Source: Trichosphaerium sp. ATCC 40318
Taxonomy: Eukaryota > Discosea > Flabellinia > Trichosidae
Assembly (NCBI GenBank): GCA_038496445.1
Contig: JALMLS010000345.1
Location: forward strand, 1 to 26,461
Direction of reading: 5' to 3'
Length of the DNA stretch: 26,461 nt
Part shown: in pieces, positions 9,534-21,100 of the stretch
Layout: each line of letters opens with the position of its first letter
How positions within the stretch are numbered: position 1 is the first letter of the stretch
The notes under the pieces: generated by a model
Told to the model about the DNA's origin: nothing
The model's input: only the letters and a program-made list of their open reading frames with translations
Databases searched by the model: none
Made by a program: the position numbers and the translations under genes

Positions 9534-11069
9534 CTACATATGAAAGTAAACCATTGACATAACTCGATGACCTTTAATGTACCTCTGTCGTGCTGTTTTT
9601 CGCCTTGTAGACATTCTAGACCAATCCCAGGTATAGTTAGCATCAACGACTTGTATCACAAAAGGGAAATACTGAAGTAATCCTCCAGCACCAAGCGCAG
9701 CTAGATTAGCTTTTGATACATTATACCTAAGCGTACGAAACGAGTTAGAACACTAGAACGCCTTAAAACAATTCTGCTTTTTTTTTCACTAACCAATCCT
9801 TTGTTTGTCTTATGCAAAGCGCCTCTCCTGCACGTGTTAAGAAATCAAGCTGATTCTGGTGTTGTTGCCAATATCCATTTGCTTTTGTGTTACTACATTC
9901 GAATCGCCAAGACTGCTCTGCAAAGATGCTTCGAAGAGCTTTTGAGATTGACTTGTCATACCTTGTTTTGGTTAGCACAAAATTAAATATTGCAGAGCAA
10001 CGTACTTTCTAGTGAAGTTCATACCGCCAGCCTCTATTATATCTTCCTGAGCGCAGTCATTCCAGTCGTCTAGTACTTGAATACCAAGTCTCTGTGCAAC
10101 AATTTCGCACTCACTCCGTTGGTTACTGATGCTGTTCCAGTGGTGTCTTGGTTTAACTCTAATAGTTAAAAACACGTGAGTAAAAATAGTTAAGTTTTTT
10201 TCTTGAGCCTACTTAAATCTTGAAGTATTCCATCTGTAGTTCGAATATACAACCTTTAAAGTTCCAACGACAGAGTTACCATGCCTGCGAGTATGTTAAG
10301 CGTAAATTTAAAGGATTTGATATTACTTAAAGAGTATTTGGGTTCCACCTTTCTGCATTACGTCTTCGAGTACACACCTGTACCTTAAAATAAAGTCATC
10401 AAAGGGTACAGCTTGTCATTGAGGTTAATATTACCACCCATCAAGTGTCTTTATGTCAAGCTTCTCGCCAATCTGATCCATCTTTTCGCGACAGTTATTA
10501 ACGTCATCCCAATGACCTCTAGGCGTGGCTCTATTGATATCTTTGAGAACTTTTTTTTTGGACAGTCATGAGAACTTTACGTAAACTCTTTTAGAACCCA
10601 GTTGTGCTTAGGATATACTTCTTTTAACGCAGAAGGTATTGACCAGTTATAACTGAGCAAAGTGTCAGATGGGAACCTGTGAGATGATCAAATTGCAAAA
10701 CCACAAACCGGTTTAATACTGAACGTTCTTTAATATCGCGTATTTCATTCTGTGTTACGCTATACCAATCATCTAGGCATGTAATACGAAGTTTTTTAGC
10801 GATTGAATTTAATCCCTTTTTATGTGTTGCTTGTTGGCTCCAATAGCCCCAAGACCAATATCTATAGCGTCTTAGCTGAGTTTGCGGTAAAATTACGATA
10901 AATGAAGTTTGTAACCACACAATGTAGCGGTATTTGAGTGTATAATAATATACGTGCCCTTTCTTTTTGCTTTTACGGCGTTTTAGCGATCGTACTGGTA
11001 ACTTTTAGCATAATATTGTTTAGAACGAGTGTACGTACGCCGTATAGCCTTTGACGCTATTGTTGTCAT
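9534..11069 (-). CDS. LDDWY-repeat protein A, 348 aa, unknown function
   Basis: Nine exons (11069-10996, 10870-10709, 10652-10581, 10530-10435, 10383-10327, 10284-10213, 10158-10006, 9961-9794, 9726-9534) close exactly to 349 codons, and all eight introns are in phase 2. About four repeats of roughly 70 residues follow the pattern: W-D-x-x-x-N-Q-R, helical stretch, LxIxxLDDWY-x-V, GG-x-x-L-x-x-Y, a short S/L-x-x-A-L stretch, YPxxxW, F. Examples are GHWDDVNNCRE, HHWNSISNQRS, LRITCLDDWYSV and DWYNVSKANLAALGAGG. The N-terminus (MTTIASKAIRRTYTRSK) has no acidic residues and is rich in R, K, S and T, as in a mitochondrial presequence. Similar repeats occur in other protist and algal proteins as far as I recall, but I know no name or function. 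Paralogue of the gene at 22718-24836. Confidence 0.8.
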
Positions 11070-11446
11070 CACATGTCAAATATAATTACAAATAATCATA
11101 ACATTCCACAGAAGTCCGTTCTAATAATTCAAGTGCTTTTACAGAGCTTGAACTAATCATGTGTGGTGAATCTCCCTACCTTAAACGTTCTGAGCAAGTG
11201 ACTGATTTAACCGATTCTATCTTTTTTTTTTCTTGTACAATTTCAGTTTGTTTTAGGACGCTTGTTGTGTTCGCTATTTATATAATCTGAGTTTCTGATG
11301 TAGGAATCTAACAAACTAACTGTCACTTCGCTAAGGTACCAGTTATTTAAAGTACAGCTTGACCACTCGTGACTGTTAACCAAAATGTGCTATTTCCACC
11401 TTGACATTTTACATTATTAATATTACCCCAAACCGCAAAGAAATAA
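11070..11446. other. Divergent intergenic region LDDWY-A / PBC homeobox
   Basis: 377 bp between two start codons on opposite strands, presumably containing both promoters. No coding stretch and no clear TATA element seen. Confidence 0.4.
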
Positions 11447-12835
11447 ATGACACTTCCTAATACAACACCCAAACATCAACAAAAAGTTAATACGCGTATC
11501 AATAATGAAAAGAAACGAAGAGAGGATGCCAAGAAAAATATAAACCAAACAATTACATCAAAAATATATTTCTTACAACCTACAGTCGGTATGTAATATT
11601 TTACTACATTTATAACGGATTTTAATTACTGACAAAAAAAAGAACCTCTAGAAGCTTCTGGAGATAGTCAATCACATGCCCTTGGAGGAGATTTCGAAGG
11701 TTTAACGAAGAAAGAAAATAAAAAACTCAAGAGCGATTATGATCACGTGGTCTCTAATGAATTTGCTTCACACTTCGAAACCGCTATTAATCAATGTAAG
11801 GACAGCGTATCGGTACAGTCAAACAATCAAATATTGTTTAAAAACTTTTCATTTGACGTTCTGTTTAGACTTGCGAATGGGACAGTGAGAAAGCAATACA
11901 AGTGCACGAAGATGTTGACTACAGTCTACACATTGAATCTTCTGATGTTGAGTTACAGCAAATAGAATGCAGGTAACAGTTATTGAGTATCTCTGCCATC
12001 TCGTGTAAAACAACATTTTCACTGCTTTTCTAGGTATAAAGTGGAGCTCATACGAATAAACTACGTTCAAGAACGTCATATGAATCAGCTCATTCGGTTA
12101 TTAAAAGCTCAGGTATTTGAACAACAAGCAAAATCATAACACAAGCTAAACCTTTCAAAAAGTTGAAATTGCGTTTGGTTACTCAAAGCGAAGCTGAAAG
12201 GAAGGTAACGCGCCTAGCGTCAGAGTTTAATAGTACCAAACAAGCTTTAAAGACATTTGTATGTGGTATAATATCAGAGAGACAGGTAAGATATGAAGAA
12301 ATCACGTGGGGAGTTGATTAAAAAGACTTCAAAAATCAAACTAGTTTTTCACATCTGTTTTAGGAGAAAGCCAGACCGGCGAAAAGAAAACGTCAAACAC
12401 TGTCAAAACATGCGACATCATTACTCGAAACGTGGTTCTTCAACCACTTAAATCATCCTTACCCTTCGGAACAAGAGAAAGCCGATCTTGCTAAAAGTTG
12501 TAACCTTACAACACAACAAATAAATGTACGTTCTATTACTACCTCTTTTCCGATACACAATGAAAAAAATCACCTTAAAAAATCACCTTAACAACAATCA
12601 CTACTCAGATATGTTTTTATTTCTTTAACATGTGATATGTTTCAGTGTCACAAAAAGGAGAAACAAACCCGAATAATGTCTTTTACATTTCTTTATTTTT
12701 TTTTAATTTTTGTTACAGAATTGGTTTGGTAATAAACGTATTCGATACAAACGTAAGGTCGATGGAAATAAAACACAAAAGAAGGGTAAGAGCGCAAAGA
12801 GGAGAAAAATCCAAAAATCTACACTTGGCATGTGA
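11447..12835 (+). CDS. PBC-class (Pbx-like) TALE homeodomain protein, 296 aa
   Basis: Seven exons (11447-11588, 11643-11806, 11869-11972, 12034-12112, 12163-12285, 12364-12525, 12719-12835) close exactly to 297 codons. The homeodomain (about residues 208-270) starts KRKRQTLSKHATSLLETWF, includes the TALE three-residue extension NHPYPSE between helices 1 and 2, and ends with recognition helix NWFGNKRIRYKRK. NKRIRYK and the Gly after WF are typical of PBC proteins, less so of Meis/TGIF. A 193-nt intron splits helix 3 just before NWFGNK. The preceding 200 residues are charged and helical and could be a diverged PBC domain, but I see no diagnostic motif. A basic tail (KKGKSAKRRKIQKS) could act as nuclear localisation signal. 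Sequence-specific DNA-binding regulator by family. Confidence 0.9.
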
Positions 12836-13079
12836 CATTCGACCAAAATAGCTCAAAGTTCAAATACAAAGAAAAATAAATAAAAATCCAGAAAACTACA
12901 AATCATCTGTCGAGAAGGAACTATAAATATTTGTACCTGTGCTTTCGGATACTACATTTAATGTTGCTTTGTAACACAAGTTCAAATTGGCTTAACATTA
13001 CTTAAGGAAGGTGGTTTTTTATTGGGAAATGAGCACAAATGTGCATTTTTTTTTTGTTTTTACCCAGTTGATGTAAACT
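12836..13079. other. Gap between PBC homeobox and ADAM-like gene
   Basis: Tandem genes on the plus strand. AAATAAATAAAAAT near 12870 could be the polyadenylation signal of the homeobox gene. The true first exon of the ADAM-like gene, with a signal peptide, might be hidden here; an ATG near 12961 opens a short frame that I could not join. Confidence 0.35.
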
Positions 13080-14778
13080 ATGTGGAAACAAATCATACTT
13101 GGTACATCCATAGAAACTAGTATTTTGATCTGCTTATCGAACTCTTAGTGTCATTTCTGTTTTTCGTAGTGGCGTACAACAAACAATTCTGGAAGAGCGA
13201 TAAGCGGTTTGTTATTGTATCAAAGAGTGCGTTACTGAGTTCTTTTCCTCATAATACTGTCATGAATCTTTTTTATTGATACAATGTTTTATCGAAGTAT
13301 CGTGGTCACGTGCTTTTTCTACTAAGAATGAAACAAAAGATGCTCTACAGAAGCTAGTATTTCATTTCGATAAACAAGAAGACAAAACTTTCCACTGTGT
13401 AAGACATTCTCCATTCGCCAAAGGCGCACAGGTACTGAAACTTTTCCACTTCAAGTCGCTTGTTATTAGGAGATCGCAAAGTTCTTTGATTGCGCTTATG
13501 TACTGTAGATCGCCATTCACGATGGTGTTAATATTACTCATGTGGAAGCGCCAGACAATATGTTTAGAGCAGTAGGAGAAAATCATCAACATTTACATGT
13601 TACTGTTCATGATGACGACACTTTTTCTGGGTTCTTTATTGAACACGATGAGTGGGTTTCTTTTGATTCAGTTATTGCGTACGTTCATTTATCCTTTTGT
13701 GTCACGTGACATAAGTAATGATATCTTCACACAGGCACGAGAGTTTCATGACGGCTACTCATAAGAGTAAAATTGGGAACGGAACTCACTTGCTTTTGTG
13801 GTATTCAGTTTCTGAGTTGCTGTTGTATTCACTTGATTGAAGGGAATCTACATCACCGCACGAAGCGAGCTTTTCCTAGTGGTAACACACTCCCTGTTAC
13901 ACCACCGCCGGCGCCATGTCCTTCGACAATACATGCTATCACAATAGTAAGTATGTGTTGTATCTTAGTCATTCATTAGACGGTTGGTGTTAGTGTTGGA
14001 TACTATCAGTTAGCTGGGAGTATCAACGATACCGTGGATAGAGTTTCAAGTGGTATGTAATAATAGCTTTAAATATAGCTTATTTTGTGTGTTAGCTTTC
14101 GTTGGTGCCAACGTTTTCCTTGGCACAGATTTGGTACTGACACAGTTTACAAATATTGTGTGATTTGACGTACTTACAACTAACACAATGTATCAGAATT
14201 TGCGGTTGGTTATTGAAAACACAATAATATACACATCTACAGGTAGCGAAATAACTTTCTTGTAAGAAAAACGCCAAACTTACTATAAATAGGTGGTCCA
14301 CAATGGAACATGCTAAGGTCTCCTGAGTGTTCTTTTTCAAATTTTAACTGGCAAGACTCTATAAAACAATGTTGAGGAGTTACTGCAGGAGGTATACTAT
14401 TTCATGGTTGTGATGGTAGCCTTTCATCAGGAGCAGGAGTACTTTGTGTATGGTCATTTGTGTGCAATTGTTCATTTTTTTTACATTCTTATAGGGTGCT
14501 AATCACAACGCCGTTTTTAAGTTCTTGAACGTTCTACAAACTAGAAGACTACTCGGTAAAGCTATTGGAAGAGGGTTTGGGGTAGGAACTAATACTAATG
14601 GGATTATGGGATCTCTTGAAACTTCGAGGTTATTTCTTTTTTTTTTCCTCTTTTTTTGATTTTTAATGATTCAATCAGTGATACAAGACACGATAGATTC
14701 TCAAAAGAAAGTCAAACAGATATATGCAATAACTTTGAAGATACACAATACAGCTGCATTGGTCCTGAAACAATTTAA
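13080..14778 (+). CDS. ADAM/reprolysin-like protein lacking the zinc-binding site
   Basis: Exons that join in phase: 13298-13431, 13509-13678, 13735-13766, 13843-13946, 13980-14052, 14096-14157, 14197-14242, 14293-14447, 14495-14628, 14679-14778. The first part resembles a fungal-type ADAM prodomain; a furin-like RTKR lies near 13860. The protease-like domain follows (TVGVSVGYYQLAGS, NLRLVIENTIIY, PQWN, FSNFNWQ, LFHGC, AGVLC) and ends with the family C-terminal cysteines (DICNNF...SCIG). Where HExxHxxGxxHD should be, it reads GKAIGRGFGVGTN, then the Met-turn-like NGIM: all three His and the Glu are replaced. It stops after the protease domain, with no disintegrin domain or membrane anchor. 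The start (ATG 13080, exon 13170-13235) is a guess and no signal peptide was found. There is an in-frame TGA at 14373. It could be a secreted pseudoprotease or a decaying gene. Confidence 0.6.
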
Positions 14779-14783
14779 ATAAA
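14778..14783 (+). promoter_or_regulatory. AATAAA overlapping the ADAM-like stop codon
   Basis: TAAATAAA: the stop and the polyadenylation signal share bases, as in the Cbl gene. Confidence 0.45.
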
Positions 14784-15196
14784 ATAATAAACAATTTACA
14801 TCTGGAAACTGATTGTTCAAATGCTTACATGTTACACGTGTTTGATTATTCTAGCTACATTTTGAAAAGATTGTTGATGTGAGAAATTGATTAGAGCTAT
14901 ATCTCAATGTTGCCTTTCACTGGTGAGAACAAATAGCAACAAGCAATAGATCAAGGGTTTTTATAAAATGTGGCTACAGTTCCAAAAACGGAAGTTGTTG
15001 GGTTCAAGGAAGAAGCAAATTGAAGTCAGTGTTAAGATGTACACCATCAAAAAGGGATAATTATAACTTATTTATTTTACACAAAATTGTTTTAGTTTAC
15101 CAAACTTTTAGATGATGTAGCTTCAAGTTCAGTTGTCTTCTCCTAACACAAACATTAATTTTTTTTGGATAGTAAAAACTTTCCAAAATCATGTTT
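14784..15196. other. Gap between convergent genes
   Basis: About 410 bp of AT-rich sequence between the ADAM-like stop and the receptor stop. No gene seen. CACGTG at 14835. Confidence 0.35.
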
Positions 15197-18100
15197 CTAG
15201 AGATCTCCACGTACATCTTTTAATTCGTTTTTGGATGATGAAAGACCAGCAATACCTGAACCAACTTTTTTAGAAAACTTTTCAAACACAGAACCTTTCT
15301 ACACATCAAAAGTTAATAAAAGAAAAAAAACACGTGGACTAAAGAAACTTACCCTGAACAATAAGAAAATTACAACAATTGGCGGTACTTCTAGTATCAG
15401 TAGAGCCATAGTAACCAATTCTGGTGTTGGTGCTGTATAATTTATTGTAACTACTAACCATATTGCTTGTCCAGTAAGACAAAATATAAATACACAAGTC
15501 AACACAAACGACTAAAAAAGTTAGCAAGTTACAAAAAAAGTGAAAAAAGTAAGAATCTCACGTTGGCCACAGATTTTGTAGTATTCGCTGAATTTGCTTG
15601 TTCTTTACCCTGTAATGCTGCTGCCTTACCAAGTGAGTAAATCTAATAAAAATATTAGAACCTTAGCCTTGGGATTGTTCAAAGAAAGCAAACCAAATAA
15701 ACTTGATAAAAAATATAAATCTTGGATAAAAGTCAGTACCAAATGTCCTCCATAAAATGCTGCTGCGAAAGACAACCCAATGCAATCAAGGGCAAATGAT
15801 ACCCGATAAATAATAGAAACCTTTTGTAATATCATTAGCTACAATAATCGGAAAAAGACAATACAACGTACAATGCCAGCTCTAGTAACACTATCTCGCT
15901 CTTCATTACAAGTTGTTGCTACGTCGTCTTCAAGGAATATTACAAACAACGCAGTGCATAATACTGATCTATTATAAAGCGTTAGGAATACTATATAGAG
16001 TACAAAACCGACTACATACAAGGCGATAGCGGCTGCAAGAAAACCAAGGTAGAGTGGCTGCAATTTTTTAATGTTTGTTCCTGAGACTTGCATTGCAAAG
16101 TAATAGAATTCCGCCCTACACTCGTTTGTAAGACAAGTAGTGCTATAAACAAACAATATAACAGACAACATACCATCGAGTGATAATGAGGAATACAACA
16201 GCAAGAAGTAGTAAAGAGGGTAACACACTATAACAAGTTAATATTGCCAATTTCGAAAAAAATGCTATTGCAATCAAACCTTAGTATGCTGTCAAGCCAT
16301 ACAAATCGCTGTGTAACGCCCACTGGTACTAACAAAAAGAATACGGCCCTGTCTAAGCAATAGAAAACAGCTATTAATAGGGCTACTCGCGGTAAAGACC
16401 AGAACTGTCCATTCTTTGTTGATTCTTTGTCCAACATGTGAATAATAAGAGCATACAGTATAAGCACTAAGAATTGTGTCAACGAACCAAAGCTAAACAA
16501 AAATAGTCGTACCTCCAAGACAGACATATATAAGTACACTAAGATACAGGAGTATAATAGCAGAAGCTCCAAAAGTCTCAAAATACGTTTTTGTTTGATA
16601 GTCTAAGGAGCAACAAATTAAAAAACTTTCAAAAAAAAGAAGATTGTTTTTGATAGAAGTGTGAAGTTAATGTACCATCTCTGAGACCCATAAGGAATGT
16701 TGGCGTATCTGTAGGGACATAACATATTTCTACTCCATCTTTGAGTTCAAACACTTCATCGTCTAAGTAAGGTTAGCAACTCAGCTTAAGCTATTTAATC
16801 AAACTCATACTTATAATAACAAACTCTTCAACTGAGTCCCTTAATTCTAATACAGCCAAGCCAACCAAAGTAACATCTTCCACTGTCAATGAACTCCTTT
16901 AAGTAAAAATTAAAACTTGTTTACATCAATGGAGTACGTACGGTACAGTAACATTAATACAAGTCAAGAAACCACTAGTAATATTTTCAGAACTTGTAAC
17001 AGAATAGCCATCACTTATAAGTTCGCCAACAATGGCATTATGTATATTAACATAGAACCTTATAGAACCATCACCAACTTGGTTAGATTCCAGAGAAGCT
17101 TTAAACAATAAGAATAAAGGAAAAAGACCAAACAACTTACCTGGAAAAAATGGAGATATAACGACTTGTTCAAAAGAGCTTTCACGAACAACCTAAGTGC
17201 TATTAGACTCCAGAACGGCTGCTTGCGTATTATTGAATGTTCCTTACCCGAACGACTGCCTCAGTACAAGCAGTAGCAGTATAGTTTGATGTTACAACAA
17301 GCTTAGCATTTGTTGTAAACGAAAGATTTCTATTGGCTAGATTTGGACATATTTGAAATGAAGCCAAAGCATGCCCGTTATTGTTGTTAAATGTTTCTGA
17401 GTTGAAACAATCACTACCACCACTTTTGTTATCTCCACATAAACATGAAGTAGTCTGAAGAGCATCAAGTACACCTTATTCAAAGAGTTAAACTTAAACA
17501 AATTCTTGATTGTTTTTTTTCCTCATCAATTCAAAGAACTCACCAGAAAATCTACATTGGAACTCTGATTTTATAAGCCTTTCTAAAATATTAGCTTGAA
17601 TTTCTGGTATGATCTTGACAACTTCTGAATCAATAACGTCACCACTTAAGAACCCAGGTTAGACGTTTAAAGAAAAAGCAAAAAAAAAAAAAAACATAAA
17701 GATTTTCGGACACTTTTGTGTAGACAAGACGCACTAGATAACATCTGCTGGTTCCCACGTAGGTGTAATAGTCGTTGAAGGAAGCCATGTATATTTATTC
17801 CTCCAAACCCCTGTACGCCACGTGTTCCTTTGTCCATATACACCAGCACAGGCTGTACACTCAGTTTCGTTCTTTAGAGATAAGTGGGCGAACTGAGTAG
17901 GATACAAGGAGTCTATGCAGTAATGTCCTCTATAGCATGTGTTAGAAATTTAACATTCCAAATATACATGTACCTTTCCAGGCATTCTTGCTGTGATGTA
18001 GCAGCATCATAGAAAGTACTAAACATCAGCATTGTTAGTATACATGTGGATGAACAAAATTGTATTACCCTCCGACTGCTTCGCAAGCTGACCTTGTCGC

Positions 18101-21100
18101 AATTGTCCTATCATTGCAACCACCCTGTATATATTAGATTACAATAATATAGCCATATCGTACCAGTGGCGTCCAGTCTTGATACCAAAACAAATTAAGT
18201 TCTCTAAAAGTAGTTGCGATTTTTGGTAAATTCTAAATCCACGTGTTATTACAGAATAGACTACGTATGTAACCGTACACAAATATTAAGTGTATCTGGA
18301 GTGAGGAGACTAGTCTCATTAAAAGGTAATACACATCCAACAGTTTCACCAAGGCACTCAGCTTTTAGAAAAAAGTCAGTCTCTTTTTAGTAATAATTAA
18401 CTGGCTTACTCGTAGCTTCACATTGTGCTTGAGTACAGTTATCGCAAGGAATCGAGCATTCCATTGCAGTTTCACATTCAATCTTGACTTGAAGATTAAC
18501 CAAAACGAAATTCCATGAAGAAAACCCAACGTACTCTTGTTTTGTTGACTAATTCTATATTTTTGTCGATGCAAACAGGTACGCATTCCTGAGGGTTTAC
18601 CCAGACGCTTCCTTCCCTATAAACACATTTAAAAGGTGTGTCCAATAACGAATAACAACATACCACCAAGTGAGATATCGGTTCAAACATTCTGATTCAC
18701 TGACAAATTCAATAGTACAGAGTGAACTAGAAGTACTGTGATAGCTCGTTAGTAATTACATGTGCGCAATAGTAATAGCGTACAATACACCTCCTATATT
18801 ATCGCAAGACTGTTGTGTTGTATAAGTCAAACAACGAGGTTGGCATACTATTGTTAGATCTTCGTTTTGATCGCAAGTGTCTATAGGTAAACACGTGTCG
18901 ATTGTGCTATTTTCTGGTTTGCGGCATTGTTGACCCCGAGGGAGCATTGGGTTCCAAGTTCCATTCTTCTTACCGCAAGAATCTTGTCAAAGCTGTTAAA
19001 CTCAACGAAAACGAGAACTAGTACCTTCATCGGCTGTTCCATAAAAGAAACAACCAGGGAATATAACAATTTGCTCTGAAGCGTTTAGAAACGAACATAA
19101 AGGACCTATGGTGGCGTCTTCACAATACTCTAGATTGAAGAAGCATTAATGAGGATGAAGTATTGATGTATACGTACGTTGATTACAAGTTTCGCTTTGC
19201 TCAGAATCACATGGTTTCCAGTTACACGTCATTTTATTGTCACATTCTTCTTGTGTGATATTTTTACTACTTCCACCTTTTGCAAAATCACGTGGTTTAG
19301 CTCAAATGGGTAATAATAAAACGTAGAAATGACCAAGAAATAATGGTTGAAGTACCTCTACCAACACAACGCTTGACTAAAATCTGTTTTATATTTTCTT
19401 CAAAGAACTCTTCTGGTCTGTTTTCAACTAATGCAAGACCATCAGCAAAATTTTTATCACGTGACATTTTCGTACATCCTACTGCTTCTTCAGTTAAATT
19501 TGTGATTAAAAGACTGCCCAAGTCAGTTGCTCTTGATCTGTAGCACTACAATATAAAGTTAGATACTTTTTAAAACAGATCAGTCTTTTTTTGTTTACCT
19601 CTATCAGGTACTGATCATCTAAGAGTTCTTTTGAATTTGCTGTCATATCATTTATAGGAAATACCCTACAATGTTTATCTGGCATACACTCGGTATTGCA
19701 GTCATCATCTGTATTACATTTGATACGACATAGTCCTTAACAAATTGTTTTAGATCAAATTGTTTTAGATCTACAACAAGAGAAAAGAAAGAAAATAGTA
19801 CCGTCAATGCAAACCCGAGGCCCGCTTGCATCTTGCTCACATCCATCAAAGATAGTACATCCCTGAGCATATATTTCTTTCTCGCATATGCTTGTGTAAG
19901 GAATAAACGCATATTGTGCTGTACGTGACTGAGTAGGAGGTTAGTATAGACAGGCAGCAAAGCGAGATAAGGAGTGAAGCTCTTACTTCTCGATAGATTT
20001 GTCCACAAATATTTGTCTGTTCCAACTGGTTAACTTGGTCGTAAGCAATAAACTCTTGAACAATATCCTACATATACCAGTAAGATGGCTTACTCAGGTT
20101 ACAAAATAAATTAAAGTGTCATACAGTCATGCACTTAGGAAATGTGCAAACGTCTTGCAGTCCATCTGTGCTTGGTATAAAAACTGGCACATCAACAGTT
20201 AGATCTCTAGCTCTGCAGCATTGTTTAGACAATAACCTAGGTAATAATCAGCTAGATCTTTGCGTCTCTTCTTTTGTGGAACAACATACGCAGGGTTGCA
20301 GCAAGGATCTACCATAAATGCAGGAGAATGTGGTTCTTCACTGCACGAAAATGAATCAGTAACCACACTCGTAGCTGAAAATGGTAGCTCTTTAATTAAA
20401 CGATTACGAATTAGTTCAGTGCAACCAATCCATGGCCTTGATAACTGTCCAGCTAGAATCTACAAGAAAGCTACTTTAGACAGACTAACACACAGTTTGA
20501 TTTTCCTTCTATGTTTATGTTTGTGTTTACCTGCGCTGAGACTTGAAACCCGTGTAGTTCATCAAAACTTAATGGAGAATCATCAAAAGAATTGGCAACA
20601 GTTTTCATGTCTTAACAAAACCATTAGAAAACAGCTAAAGACAAGCATCTTACAAGTCACCACGGCACTCATTTCTTCAAAGTTACATTCAGGTGTTGGT
20701 CTTTCAGCGTCAGCTAGAGGGAAAGTACCTTCCAAAGGCTAATGTCTTGTTAATAGATCCTTTTATTTCAGTTTTTTGAATGGCTGGTACCTCTCCTGTG
20801 GCACCAACAACCCTAGGTGTTGTCAAAGTACACTCCGTATCTTTATCAAACCATTCTCGTACAAGTGGAAACGCACTCAATATACCTGTATAGTCCAAAC
20901 CAACGCGAGGGTTTGCAGGCCAAGATACTCTGTTAAAAACAGCTATATTAAGCCTCTGTGGTATTAAGGATGTGTTTCCATAATTAAGCGGAATACCACT
21001 AAAAGGGATAATGATTAGGACTAAGTAAATGAATATGTTGAATTTTTTTTTCAATGTTTCAAAAAAAAGTTCATTGTACCCTGCCTGAGCAAAAGAATGC

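Noticed and set aside
14092-14340. Minus-strand ORF with many Cys (CKYVKSHNICKLCQYQIC), resembling a zinc finger
   Set aside because: It is antisense to two well-phased exons of the ADAM-like gene; the cysteines are incidental.
15231-15440. Plus-strand ORF of 69 codons (MDDERPAIPEPTF)
   Set aside because: It overlaps, in antisense, the last transmembrane segment and C-terminal tail of the large receptor, which fit splice phase and context.
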